Positions 42,418 through 51,788 of a DNA stretch of 64,000 nucleotides are shown here, piece after piece (within the stretch, counting starts at the first letter, position 1; every line of letters begins with the position of its first letter). This DNA comes from an uncultured Mediterranea sp. Lineage in GTDB: Bacteria > Bacteroidota > Bacteroidia > Bacteroidales > Bacteroidaceae. The notes beneath the pieces were generated by a model, which searched no databases, was not told the DNA's origin, and saw only the letters and a program-made list of their open reading frames with translations. Position numbers and translations under genes: made by a program. The stretch spans positions 1-64,000 of the forward strand of contig CAMCUZ010000005.1 in assembly GCA_945879145.1 (NCBI GenBank). The letters run 5' to 3'.

Positions 42418-43674
42418 TTAGGATTGGGGAACATGTTTGTATCTGAAGAAAAGAGCAAACAGCACGGCCACCACAAGGGCGTAACTTGCGAAGATGAGCC
42501 AGCAGGTCTGCCATTGGGTTGTCTGCTCCAGACCAGCTGGTGCCACAACAAAGTGATTGACCACAGCCTGTGCACTCAGCGTGCCGATGGTGGCGCCTAA
42601 ACCGTTGGTCATGAAGACGAAAAGACCTTGTGCGCTCGAACGGATCTCCTTATTCACCTCCTTATCTACAAAGAGCGAACCAGAGACGTTGAAGAAGTCA
42701 AAAGCCACGCCATAGACAATCATGCTCAGTATAAACATCCATACGCCGCTACCAGGGTTGCCTGTGCCAAACAGACCAAAGCGGAGTACCCAGGCCAGCA
42801 TGGCTATCAACATCACCTGCTTGATGCCAAAGCGCTTTAAAAAGAAGGGTATGAGCAGGATGCAGAGGGTCTCAGAAATTTGCGAAAGAGAAATCAAGAT
42901 ATTGGCGTGCTTTACACCGAAGGTGTCGGCATATTCAGCGATACTGCCAAAGCTGCTGATAAAGGGATTAGCAAAACCATTGGTGATTTGCAACGACACA
43001 CCCAGTAACATGGAGAAGAGGAAAAAAAGAGCCATCTTGCGCTGCTTAAACAGGCTGAAGGCCTTTAGTCCCAATGCTTCGGAGAGACTCTTTCCTTTTT
43101 CGCTGTTTACAGGGCAAGCCGGTAAGGTCAAGGCATACCCGCTGAACAGGATGCCAATGACAGCGCAGGAGATGAATTGGCTGTAGTTGGCCTGCCAACC
43201 CATCAAGTCGGTCACCCACATGGAGCAGATAAAACCGATGGTGCCGAAGATGCGTATGGGGGGGAAAGCCTTGATGGTGTCTAAACCTGCTCGCTCCAGG
43301 GCGTTGTAAGCTACGGAGTTGCTTAATGCCAGCGTAGGCATATAGAAGCCTACAGCGCACGCATAGAGAGTAAACAGAATATGGAATTGGACGTCAGCTC
43401 CTTGCATCATTCCATACAGCCCTGCTGAACCCATAAAGAGGGCCGAGAGAAGGTGACTGAGCGAAAGCATCTTCTGGGCCGGTATCCAGCGATCGGCCAC
43501 GATGCCGAGCAGTGCCGGCATAAAGAGGGAGACTATACCTTGCATGGCATAGAACAGACCTATTTGCTGCGCCATACCAATGGTGACGAGGTAACTTCCC
43601 ATCGAGGTGAGGTAGGCACCCCATACGGCAAACTGCAGGAAGTTCATCACGATTAAGCGTGTTTTGAGATTCAT
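42418..43674 (-). CDS. MFS nucleoside-type permease (NupG-like)
   Basis: A 418-residue, 12-helix transporter of the nucleoside:H+ symporter MFS group, with an N-terminal MNFLQFAVWGAYLTSMGSYL and GIVSLFMPALLGIVADRWIPA loop typical of NupG/XapB relatives. It is predicted to import nucleosides at the inner membrane. It lies upstream of rsmE in the same direction and has a good promoter match. Confidence 0.83.
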   Translation of the reverse strand: MNLKTRLIVMNFLQFAVWGAYLTSMGSYLVTIGMAQQIGLFYAMQGIVSLFMPALLGIVADRWIPAQKMLSLSHLLSALFMGSAGLYGMMQGADVQFHILFTLYACAVGFYMPTLALSNSVAYNALERAGLDTIKAFPPIRIFGTIGFICSMWVTDLMGWQANYSQFISCAVIGILFSGYALTLPACPVNSEKGKSLSEALGLKAFSLFKQRKMALFFLFSMLLGVSLQITNGFANPFISSFGSIAEYADTFGVKHANILISLSQISETLCILLIPFFLKRFGIKQVMLIAMLAWVLRFGLFGTGNPGSGVWMFILSMIVYGVAFDFFNVSGSLFVDKEVNKEIRSSAQGLFVFMTNGLGATIGTLSAQAVVNHFVVAPAGLEQTTQWQTCWLIFASYALVVAVLFALFFRYKHVPQS

Positions 43675-43698
43675 GGGCTATTGCTTTATTTCGACCGA

Positions 43699-43729
43699 CA
43701 AAAATAGAGAAAAAAAAGGAAATGCACAA
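43699..43729 (-). promoter_or_regulatory. Promoter of the permease-rsmE pair
   Basis: TTG, 20 bp, then TATTTTTG on the minus strand, 24 bp before the permease ATG. It matches the Bacteroidetes -33/-7 pattern. The remaining bases to 43931 hold no coding signal that I recognise. Confidence 0.65.
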
Positions 43730-43931
43730 TCTTTATGCTGAAAAATCGCTCTTTAGATAGATACAAAAAAAGAAGGGTATCTATCCCAGACACCCAATCT
43801 TTATTAACCTTAAATCTAATACCATGAAAAACACGATGCAAAAGTAGGGGTTTTATGTTATATAACATAATAAATGTCTGAAAAAATGCATTGCGTTAAC
43901 ACTAATTATACTTTTAGACGGTTTGAACTTG

Positions 43932-45113
43932 CTATTCTACATATAAGACGAGCCCTTTAAGGTATTCGCCTTCTGGATGGTAGATGTTGACAGGGTGGTC
44001 GGCTGGCTGGGTCAGCTGGTGCAAGATGCGTACGCTGCGCCCTGTCATTGCAGCAGCGGTGAATACTGCCGTGCGGAAATTCTCCTTGCTTACGGCTTGC
44101 GAGCAGGAGAAGGTAAAGAGGATGCCGCCGGGTTTAATCTTCTCGAAGGCCTTGACGTTCAGTTTGCGATAGCCTTGAAGCGCATTGCGCAGGGCGTCGC
44201 GGTGCTTGGCAAAGGCAGGTGGGTCGAGGATGATAAGGTCGTACTGGTCGCCCATACGGTCGAGGTACTTAAAGGCATCTTCGGCAAAGGCCTCGTGGCG
44301 TTCATCGCCAGGGAAGTTAAGGGCGATGTTTTTATTGGTTAGGTCGATAGCCTTGGCCGAGCTATCCACCGAGTGAACCAGTTTGGCTCCACCGCGCATG
44401 GCGTAAACTGAGAAACCGCCTGTGTAGCAGAACATATTGAGTACCGAGCGGCCTTTGGCATAACGCTCCAGCAGGGATCGGTTTTCCCGTTGATCCACAA
44501 AGAAACCGGTTTTCTGTCCCTTCAGCCAGTCAATATGGAATTGCAGGCCATACTCCGTAGCTACGTTGTCTGTGCTACCGCCCTGCAAGAATCCATTCTC
44601 AGGATAGAGGTCGGCCTTGAAGGGCAGGGTGGTTTCCGATTTATAGTAGATGTTGTCAATAGCCCCATTCATCACCTTCTTGAGAGCTTCCGCAATCTCC
44701 ATGCGTACCAGGTGCATACCTGCAGAGTGGGCTTGCATCACGGCTGTGCGGGCATAGATGTCGATGACGAGTCCCGGTAGGTTGTCGCCCTCGCCATGTA
44801 CCAGTCGGTAGGTGTTGTTGTCGTTTCGGGCCGCAATGCCGATATGCTGTCGCATGGCATAGGCTGTGGTTAATCGGCGCTGCCAGAAGGCCGCATCAAT
44901 CGCCTCATCAGCATGGAATGAGAGCACGCGTACGGCAATGCTGCCAATTTGCCAATGGCCTTTGGCGATAAACTCCCCTTGTGAGGTATAGACATCTACC
45001 ACTTCGCCCTCTTCGGGCTCGCCCTCTATGCGGGCAATGGCACCAGAGAATACCCACGGGTGAAACCGCTGGAGCGACTCCTCCTTGCCTCGTTTCAGTA
45101 CAATCTTATACAT
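43932..45113 (-). CDS. RlmI-like class I rRNA methyltransferase
   Basis: A 393-residue SAM-dependent RNA methyltransferase. An N-terminal PUA domain (about 1-75: KEESLQRFHPWVFSGAI, SQGEFIAKGHW) precedes a central EEHEE-type region and a Rossmann methyltransferase domain with TGFFVDQRENRSLL, VLNMFCYTGGFSVYA (SAM site) and YDLIILDPPAFAKH. E. coli RlmI, of the same layout and length, makes m5C1962 in 23S rRNA. The catalytic Cys is probably in LFTFSCSQ. Confidence 0.9.
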   Translation of the reverse strand: MYKIVLKRGKEESLQRFHPWVFSGAIARIEGEPEEGEVVDVYTSQGEFIAKGHWQIGSIAVRVLSFHADEAIDAAFWQRRLTTAYAMRQHIGIAARNDNNTYRLVHGEGDNLPGLVIDIYARTAVMQAHSAGMHLVRMEIAEALKKVMNGAIDNIYYKSETTLPFKADLYPENGFLQGGSTDNVATEYGLQFHIDWLKGQKTGFFVDQRENRSLLERYAKGRSVLNMFCYTGGFSVYAMRGGAKLVHSVDSSAKAIDLTNKNIALNFPGDERHEAFAEDAFKYLDRMGDQYDLIILDPPAFAKHRDALRNALQGYRKLNVKAFEKIKPGGILFTFSCSQAVSKENFRTAVFTAAAMTGRSVRILHQLTQPADHPVNIYHPEGEYLKGLVLYVE

Positions 45114-45130
45114 TATTATATTATAGAATT

Positions 45131-45158
45131 AATCACTAATCACTAAACACTAATCACT
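45131..45158. repeat. Heptamer tandem repeat across a stop codon
   Basis: Four 7-bp units AATCACT, AATCACT, AAACACT, AATCACT. The array spans the TAG stop of the exonuclease gene at 45150. The string TCACTAAACACTA also occurs in the gap upstream of murQ near 22249. Confidence 0.7.
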
Positions 45159-45755
45159 AATACAAATCCCCTCCTCCTTGAGGCGCAGCAGCCGGTGATA
45201 AATCTGCAGGCAGGCCCAGGCGTCGGTGGCTGCATAACGCTGTTGGGGCAGGGTGAGTTCTTTAGCTTCCCAGTTGCTCAGTTGCTGGCTCTTCGAGATT
45301 TTCTGCCCGAAGAGGATGGCATAGATTTTCTGCAGACTGAGCTCTTCAATGCCGAAGAGCTTGACTTTCTCCTGTAGCTCCACGATGCCTCGCGGCTCGA
45401 AGGGGGCGCGGCGGTGAAGCATCGTGAAGTCATCGTGCAGCGAGAGACCCACCTTGGTGATGGAGGGGTTTTCGAGCAGGTAGATGACGGGTAGCGTCAA
45501 GTCTGTCAAGTTAAGTCGGAATAAGAAGGAATGCTCCTGAGCCGAGATTTGCAGCAGGGCCACCTTGTGTTGTTGTCCGCGGCTGAAGTTGGGGCGTGTC
45601 TCCGTGTCGATACCCAGCAGGGGAAACTGCTTGAGGAAGTTCACCGCATGCTCCGCTTGCTGCGGCGTGTTGACCAGGTGAATCTCTCCCTCAAAAGCCA
45701 CTACCGGCAGCTCGTTGACGGTGGCTTTATCAATCGTTCGTTGTATGGTAATCAT
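45150..45755 (-). CDS. RNase D-like 3'-5' exonuclease
   Basis: A 201-residue DEDD-superfamily exonuclease domain. The ExoI acids are in LLGIDTETRPNF, ExoII in KVGLSLHDDFTML and the ExoIII Tyr/Asp in QQRYAATDAWACL, giving the DEDDy set. It lacks the HRDC domains of full RNase D and matches short Bacteroidetes proteins annotated as 3'-5' exonucleases. Its start overlaps the DUF5063 gene by 26 bp. Action on RNA or DNA cannot be decided. Confidence 0.88.
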   Translation of the reverse strand: MITIQRTIDKATVNELPVVAFEGEIHLVNTPQQAEHAVNFLKQFPLLGIDTETRPNFSRGQQHKVALLQISAQEHSFLFRLNLTDLTLPVIYLLENPSITKVGLSLHDDFTMLHRRAPFEPRGIVELQEKVKLFGIEELSLQKIYAILFGQKISKSQQLSNWEAKELTLPQQRYAATDAWACLQIYHRLLRLKEEGICISD

Positions 45756-46341
45756 CGTCGTCAGCTGTAAGGTATGGTTTCAGGTCATCGTCGATCTCAT
45801 CGGCTGGAAAATCCTCTTCCTCTTCAGTAGAGGCATAGCGCACCTCGTGGAGGGCACGTAGCGTGTTGACCAGTTTCTGTCCCCAATAGAGGCGGAAGTT
45901 CTCTTGGCAGGTGGCCAGCGCATCGTGCATCACCGTGTTGAGGCCCGACTGAAAGAGGCAGATAAAGTCTTTGACGTCCTGGTAGATATCACTTAGGTCC
46001 TCGGAGATGTATCGGGTGATAGGTTGGTCGCTGTACTTCATGTCGCTCACGAATACGTCCAGGTAGTCATCGCGATCAGCCAGGATGTCGGCCAGGGTAA
46101 GGCGCACCACTTCGTAGCTCTCTTCTGTTACGAAGGTTTCCAGCGGTTCATCGCCTATCACTTCACATGCGGGGAGCATGGATGCCTTGAGGTAGAGCAG
46201 GGGGAGTAACTTGAGGGCCACGTCCACAAGTTGCCGCCTCGGTGTGCCTTCAGCCTGCTCGATCCACTTGCAGTACTCCGCACCCACGGTTACAAACTCC
46301 ACCGTCTGACGGTCGAATATCACTTGACTATCTTTTGCCAT
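45730..46341 (-). CDS. DUF5063 family protein
   Basis: A 203-residue soluble, mainly helical acidic protein matching what I recall as DUF5063 of Bacteroidetes; it ends in an acidic tail (EEEDFPADEIDDDLKPYL). No enzymatic motif is visible. I start at ATG 46341 (MAKDSQVIFDRQ), because the longer frame to 46428 contains the promoter. It overlaps the exonuclease gene, a pairing suggesting shared expression. Function unknown. Confidence 0.78.
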   Translation of the reverse strand: MAKDSQVIFDRQTVEFVTVGAEYCKWIEQAEGTPRRQLVDVALKLLPLLYLKASMLPACEVIGDEPLETFVTEESYEVVRLTLADILADRDDYLDVFVSDMKYSDQPITRYISEDLSDIYQDVKDFICLFQSGLNTVMHDALATCQENFRLYWGQKLVNTLRALHEVRYASTEEEEDFPADEIDDDLKPYLTADDDDYHTTND

Positions 46342-46364
46342 AATATAAAATTTGTTTCGGGCTA

Positions 46365-46395
46365 CAAAAGTAATGCAAATCGCGCGAATAACAAA
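46365..46395 (-). promoter_or_regulatory. Promoter of the DUF5063-exonuclease pair
   Basis: TTTG, 19 bp, then TACTTTTG on the minus strand: a full consensus match. The -7 box ends 23 bp before ATG 46341. Confidence 0.78.
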
Positions 46396-46639
46396 GAGCG
46401 AGTCGAAATTCTTTCCGTCAAATGCCATTCTTGGGCTTGATACTTGCGCAATTCAGAATAATCATGCGACTTTGCACATCAATGCCTGATCTAAAAATAA
46501 CAGGGCGGTCTGGTGGCTATCCGTCAGGGCACTCCATTCCACAAGATTGTGATGCAGTTTGTAGGCAGGAAGTTGCGTTATTATCGAATTGATATAAACC
46601 TACTTATTTTGAATCAAGAATTTAAGGGTATAACAGCTC
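46396..46639. other. Gap without a clear gene, possible gene remnant
   Basis: No complete gene is visible. A plus-strand frame near 46503-46580 reads GGLVAIRQGTPFHKI then VMQFVGRKLRYYR, which looks protein-like but begins right after a stop and has no start. It could be the decayed end of a lost gene next to the NACHT island. Confidence 0.25.
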
Positions 46640-47515
46640 CTATTTCCGCTCTTTGCACCAGAGGTCTGGCCGGTCTGTGATGATGCCGTCAATGTCCATC
46701 TGTGGTGCATCAACTCCATCTAAAGTCCACATCTTGACTTCTTTGCCGTGCTGATGGATTTCTTTGATTAACTGATGGTTGAGTGAGCGGTAGTAGCAGT
46801 TGAAGGAGGCTACGTAGTGATACTTTTCATAGCTGAAATGCGTCAGGCGCAGACCATCTATGATGTATGGAAGGAGGGGTAACTTACCTATCAGCAATTT
46901 TTCGACTCTTATGTCTGGAGCAAGCTGATGAACTTTTTCAATCACTTCATCGGCGAACGACTGCACAATCACCCAGTTCCTTGCGTTATGCGCGTCAATG
47001 AGGTCAAGCATTCTCTGCTCAATGCCGTCGTATGCATGCTTGTAGGGGTACTTGATTTCCACAAGCAACTGAATCTGGCTCCCATTATTTCGCTCTTGTT
47101 CAAATAGTGATAGCACTTCGTCAAACGTAGCAATATGGTCACTGGTGCGCACTCCCTGTTTGTTGACTATGCGTAAGCGGGATATCTCTTGGTAAGTCAT
47201 CTTTGCAATGGTGCCTTTCCCGTCTGTCGTGCGGTTTACCGTTGGGTCGTGGCATACCACTAAGGTTCCATCACTGCTCTGATGAATATCTATCTCAATC
47301 ATATCAGCGCCACTTTCTATCCCCATTTTTAGACAGGTTAGGGAGTTCTCAGTTCCCATGCCAGCTCCGCCTCTGTGCCCGATGATGCTTCTGCCACTCA
47401 TCATGCTCTTGTCGTAGCCGCGAGGGTAGAAGAATGAGAGAACAAAGATGCTTCCTACGTAGATGACTACCAAGGAGCATACAATAATGATTGTCATACT
47501 AATCATACGCTTCAT
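46640..47515 (-). CDS. Membrane-anchored glycerophosphodiester phosphodiesterase
   Basis: A 291-residue GDPD-family protein with one N-terminal membrane helix (about 5-28), which places the catalytic barrel outside the cytoplasm. Catalytic features are IIGHRGGAGMGTENSL, MIEIDIHQSSDGTLVVCHD with the metal-binding acids, TVNRTTDGKG and LLVEIKYP. The family hydrolyses glycerophosphodiesters, or in some members lysophospholipid head groups. Its start is 20 bp after the NACHT gene's stop with no terminator between, so the two are probably one transcript. That link, rather than the enzyme itself, is unusual. Confidence 0.88.
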   Translation of the reverse strand: MKRMISMTIIIVCSLVVIYVGSIFVLSFFYPRGYDKSMMSGRSIIGHRGGAGMGTENSLTCLKMGIESGADMIEIDIHQSSDGTLVVCHDPTVNRTTDGKGTIAKMTYQEISRLRIVNKQGVRTSDHIATFDEVLSLFEQERNNGSQIQLLVEIKYPYKHAYDGIEQRMLDLIDAHNARNWVIVQSFADEVIEKVHQLAPDIRVEKLLIGKLPLLPYIIDGLRLTHFSYEKYHYVASFNCYYRSLNHQLIKEIHQHGKEVKMWTLDGVDAPQMDIDGIITDRPDLWCKERK

Positions 47516-47535
47516 GTGCTATTTGTAGTTCGATG

Positions 47536-50500
47536 TTATGGTTGGAATAAATGTTTGATTAAGATTTTGACCACCTGTTCAAACCAGGCGAACGAGTTAC
47601 GCGATCGGGTGACGGCACCTATAGCCTCGATAGAGAAGTCATCTACTGGACGGACGTTCAGTAGCGCGTATGTCAGGAAGTTGCCAAACTTATGTGTCAA
47701 CACGTCCTGTAAGCTCTCACCACTGGGGTTGTAGTTGAGGATGCTCTCTTGATAGGAGCTTATGCCGGGGAAGGGCAATGCCGAGAGTTCTCGCTGTATG
47801 AAGCTATTCACCCGCTCGGGGCAATAGCTTTTTGCTGTGCTAAGCACGTTGCCTATCAGTTTGACAATGCCATACTCGTAAATACCCTTGCGGTCAAGGG
47901 GGACGCGGTCAATGAGCTCAATTTTCTCATTGCTGTCATAGCGCACCATGATATACTTGAGCAGGTCGAGGGCCAGATTGTAGTAGCCCATATCGGTGAC
48001 TAATTCCATGATATTGTCGATGAGGTGGATGAGAAGTTCTCGGTCATTCTGGTTTATTGCCTCGTCAATCAAGTCATAGAAGGCAGGCACACAACGTGAA
48101 TCTCCCTCCAGTTGACCACACTGGCCGGCATAGGTGCAATAGACAGCTGAGTACCAACTCATCAGATTTCGCTTATATTTGCCCGTAGCGTTGGCTTTGT
48201 CGCTGTGATGTCCCTTGAAGAGTCCGCGCAATCGGCGGGTCCAGTCCACTGCTTCTTTGGTGTAAATCTCGAGTAATTCTTGATTGTATCCCTTTGACTT
48301 CAGGGCAATCTGGTAGAGGGTGTAAAGGATGGACATCTGGGCGTAGTCGAACATCTTCACCTTACGGAATTCGTCACAGAAGAAACTCCTGACTACATGG
48401 GCTACATGGTCCCAGTTGCAAACACCCATGATGATCATAATGCGTTCGATAACGAAGAAACTTAGCGAGTCTCCACTCTGGTAAGCTGAAAGCAACTTCT
48501 CGTGCATAGCGTGCCAGGCTTCCTCGTCGCGGCGTTGGGCGGCTATTCGTTCAGCCGGTGCTTGTTGCCCCAGGGAGGTCAGCTCTTGCTGCTCAACGTG
48601 GAAGCAGCAGAACTTCATCAGCTCTGTGATGTCGTTCGGCTGCCAGCTAGTACCATTGTATTCAATGTTACGGAATGTATCTTTTTCCCAAAAGGTCTGA
48701 TATTCCAATGCGTTGTTTACGTAATCTGTCTGAAAGGTAACCTGTTTTTTCATTACTACCTGTAAGAAAGGCAGGATGCCCTTGACGAGATAGAGGTTGC
48801 AGGTGAGATAGCGGAACAATCCTTTCATTTCAGCAAGCATGTCGGATGCTATCGTTTGGTCGGCTTTTTCTGCCTCTTCTTCAGCTAGCATGCTGTCGAT
48901 TAGCATCAGCACGGCAAGTCGAGTTGATGTCTCAATCAGTGTGAACATGCGGGTTCGGGCTTTACGCGATGCCACATTGTATAGCAGGTTACCGCGTTTG
49001 ATGTTCAAATAGATTTGCTTTACAATCCTCACTGTCAGGTTATCCTTCAGCGGGATATGCCCATTGGTGTATGTTCGTTTTGACAGGTAATAGATATACA
49101 TGCAGGCATCATTCTTCACATCATAGATTTCGTCGGTAATGATGGTCCACAATAGGGCGAGCGCATCATGGGTGTAGAGATTCTCGTTGTAGAAGTCGGA
49201 GAGTAGCATGCCGTTGATGAGGCTGACGGAGGCCAGCTTTTTGAGGCGCATCACTGGGGCCAGCTTTACGGAGAGTATCTTGTGGCGCTCGATGATTGCA
49301 GAGTCAGCTGCATTGTTTTGTATGGCATGGACTACGGCATTGAACGCTGCTACATCTTCAGCTGCCTCGTTGCTGCTGTGAATCAGACGCGGTATGAGGG
49401 TGAATAGTTCCTCCTCGTAGTTCTCAATAATGAGGGTGCTCATGGTGTCATTAACGAGCGACATGATATTCATGTTATCACCCCATTCGCGGGCCAACTC
49501 AACCAGTACGTTGAAGTTCCCCTCTTGAAGCGATGTCATGATTAATGCGTTGCGCATGGCACCAAGGAATACAACGTTGATGTTCCCTTTTCCAATGGCT
49601 TCGCAGAAATCGCTTGCCTGCAGGGTGGTATGCCTACACAAAAAAGCCCTGCCCATAACGTACTCTAAAAAGCGTTCGTAGATGAATTGTACATAGAGCT
49701 GACTGCCTTCACGGTTTTGGCGTTCCATCTCTTTCAGTACGGGCCGTTCAGCCTTGTGAAGCAGCTCGGCGTAGGCGATGCTCACGCCATCCTTGCGGTA
49801 CATCAGCAAAGCCAGTTCATGCAAGGGCGAACGGGTATCACTTATTGCTTGCTTGATTTCTTCTACCGGCAGGCAGTCTTTGGCCTCACCATGGAGATAG
49901 GCATCGAGTAGGGCAGAACCTAGCAAATCGAGAAGTCGTCTTTGGCGGTTTCCTGCGTAGGAGTTGCCAATCTCCTCATACAGCTGATTGTAAAGGGCTA
50001 TGGAGGTGTAACAGTCGGGCTGATCTGAAAGTTCCTTGCCGAGGAATATGCCTGATGTGATTTTTAATGTCAGTGGATCACGTAGACGGAGTGCTACCCG
50101 GGCATCGAGTTGTTCGTAGGGTGTACGCATCTGGTAGAGCTGTTGGTAAATACCGTATGCCTTGGCGGCATCCTTGTCATTGAATCCCCTTACCTGTATG
50201 TGATTCTTTGGTGTGAACAGGAAAGAGGTTTGAGACTCGGTATGGGGTACAATCAGGTTGGCCCAAGTAAAATTTCTGCATGTAAAGAGCAGCTTGAATC
50301 GCGAATATTCCTGGCTGATGAATATCCTGCATAACGCCTTATAGAGTAGTAATGGCCCCTCAGTTTCACTCTCATCCTCTTCGGCGTAGTGTAGGCACTC
50401 GTTCAGCGCATCAATAAAGATATAGACATCTTGGTTGTTGGCGTGAGCCTTGCTGTGGATATTGTCCATCAGGCGTCTGATGTCCTTTCTGTTATTGTAT

Positions 50501-51597
50501 CCAAACATCGATTTAATCGAAAGGTCCAGACTGACGAATGAGAAGTCAGAGGCAGCCAATGTCAATACCGGCATGTCCCGGCCTATCAGTTGTTCGGTCC
50601 AGTAGGCCAACTGCGTGGTTTTACCTTGTCCAGCCTCACCAATCAGTGGGTAGAGTGTCTTGTCGCTACGATGGAAATCATGAAGCGTGTCCGTCAGTTC
50701 CTGACGCTCAACAAAGAGCTCCTCGTTGTATTTCTTTTCCGCATAGACTCGCTCCAGGTAGGTGGTTGAGGCGGTCTGCATGCATTTCTTGATTTCTGCC
50801 CAGTTTTTATCCTTCGCAATGTCGAAAGAAGGTACAATCTCTTGGAATGTTTTATCTATGGCCTCATTCATGTGGTCAGAGATGTAGGTTACTGCATTCT
50901 CATTCGAAGCCATGTAGCATGTCTGTTCATCCTTCAGTGTCTGGAGTACGTAGCGATAGTCGCGTTCGTTGCAGAACACCAAGGGGTAGAGGTCAATCCG
51001 CTTGCCCGTCATGGCGAAGTCTATCTTATAGTGACCCTGGCCTATGTCGTACCTGCACTTGGACAACGGCATGAGCGCCTCAATCATGGCGCTGACGCGA
51101 GGTAGCAACAGGTCGTCAACGCCATGGTAAATCTCTTCAGACAAGGTGGTGGAGTGACCACGATACTCATTTCTTATCTGTACGATGCTGGGCATGCTCT
51201 TCGACCCAAGCAGTATATTGCGCCTTTTTATGTAGATAGTAGCGGAGAAACTGCTGGAGAGTGGGTCGTCGGGTAGATGCTTGATGGCGGCAGACAGCAA
51301 GGGGGTAAACAGGTCGTTGAGCCAATCACCAAAAGAGAGCGGACGCTTCGCATCAATGCGGTTGATAAATTGTTCTAAGACGGGCAAAATGGTTGATTGA
51401 GTTGCAGCCTCTTGCTGCAGTAAGCGCAAGAAGATATAGGAACAGAATGGAACTGAAACCTCGAAAAAATCGAGCAGGTGATTCATGGCCCTGCCATACT
51501 TCCCTTCGCAATAAGCAGCATGAGCCTGCTCAAGCGGATGGCTTAGCGTATAGGGCATCTGGGTTACATCACGTAGGTTGTAGAGTAGGTTCTCCAT
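47536..51597 (-). CDS. Large NACHT-type STAND ATPase
   Basis: A 1353-residue predicted signal-transduction ATPase. Walker A is PLIGEAGQGKTTQL (K326, T327) and Walker B VYIFIDALNEC (D396), the NACHT pattern of small residue and acid after the Asp; LLFTCRNFTW follows as a sensor-1-like strand. The N-terminal 300 residues are helical and include IRNEYRGHSTT (near 145), a form I have seen ahead of other bacterial STAND and kinase domains. Residues about 560-1353 are helical repeats, the usual sensor part. No nuclease or TIR effector is recognised. Bacterial NACHT proteins are often anti-phage. ATG 51597 is preferred over a TTG at 51612. Base composition appears more AT-rich than neighbours. Confidence 0.82.
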   Translation of the reverse strand: MENLLYNLRDVTQMPYTLSHPLEQAHAAYCEGKYGRAMNHLLDFFEVSVPFCSYIFLRLLQQEAATQSTILPVLEQFINRIDAKRPLSFGDWLNDLFTPLLSAAIKHLPDDPLSSSFSATIYIKRRNILLGSKSMPSIVQIRNEYRGHSTTLSEEIYHGVDDLLLPRVSAMIEALMPLSKCRYDIGQGHYKIDFAMTGKRIDLYPLVFCNERDYRYVLQTLKDEQTCYMASNENAVTYISDHMNEAIDKTFQEIVPSFDIAKDKNWAEIKKCMQTASTTYLERVYAEKKYNEELFVERQELTDTLHDFHRSDKTLYPLIGEAGQGKTTQLAYWTEQLIGRDMPVLTLAASDFSFVSLDLSIKSMFGYNNRKDIRRLMDNIHSKAHANNQDVYIFIDALNECLHYAEEDESETEGPLLLYKALCRIFISQEYSRFKLLFTCRNFTWANLIVPHTESQTSFLFTPKNHIQVRGFNDKDAAKAYGIYQQLYQMRTPYEQLDARVALRLRDPLTLKITSGIFLGKELSDQPDCYTSIALYNQLYEEIGNSYAGNRQRRLLDLLGSALLDAYLHGEAKDCLPVEEIKQAISDTRSPLHELALLMYRKDGVSIAYAELLHKAERPVLKEMERQNREGSQLYVQFIYERFLEYVMGRAFLCRHTTLQASDFCEAIGKGNINVVFLGAMRNALIMTSLQEGNFNVLVELAREWGDNMNIMSLVNDTMSTLIIENYEEELFTLIPRLIHSSNEAAEDVAAFNAVVHAIQNNAADSAIIERHKILSVKLAPVMRLKKLASVSLINGMLLSDFYNENLYTHDALALLWTIITDEIYDVKNDACMYIYYLSKRTYTNGHIPLKDNLTVRIVKQIYLNIKRGNLLYNVASRKARTRMFTLIETSTRLAVLMLIDSMLAEEEAEKADQTIASDMLAEMKGLFRYLTCNLYLVKGILPFLQVVMKKQVTFQTDYVNNALEYQTFWEKDTFRNIEYNGTSWQPNDITELMKFCCFHVEQQELTSLGQQAPAERIAAQRRDEEAWHAMHEKLLSAYQSGDSLSFFVIERIMIIMGVCNWDHVAHVVRSFFCDEFRKVKMFDYAQMSILYTLYQIALKSKGYNQELLEIYTKEAVDWTRRLRGLFKGHHSDKANATGKYKRNLMSWYSAVYCTYAGQCGQLEGDSRCVPAFYDLIDEAINQNDRELLIHLIDNIMELVTDMGYYNLALDLLKYIMVRYDSNEKIELIDRVPLDRKGIYEYGIVKLIGNVLSTAKSYCPERVNSFIQRELSALPFPGISSYQESILNYNPSGESLQDVLTHKFGNFLTYALLNVRPVDDFSIEAIGAVTRSRNSFAWFEQVVKILIKHLFQP

Positions 51598-51641
51598 CAG
51601 TAAAAAGGTCAATATGAATAAGTATTGTAGCTATTTTATTG

Positions 51642-51649
51642 CAAATATA
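51642..51649 (-). promoter_or_regulatory. Putative -7 box for the NACHT gene
   Basis: TATATTTG on the minus strand, 44 bp before ATG 51597. No -33 box at standard spacing. Confidence 0.45.
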
Positions 51650-51693
51650 GGGGATTTTTATGGTACGATGGATAGATTCTAAGTTGTTTTTAT

Positions 51694-51701
51694 TAATTTT
51701 G
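51694..51701 (+). promoter_or_regulatory. Putative -7 box for the two-TM protein gene
   Basis: TAATTTTG fits TAnnTTTG, 87 bp before ATG 51789. It is back to back with the NACHT box about 45 bp away. Confidence 0.35.
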
Positions 51702-51788
51702 CCGATGTTAATGCAGATTCTTCACTTTATGACGAGTTAAAGTGGGGGGTATGCCGCATTTTTTTTGAACCCTAACAGCAGTAAAACC

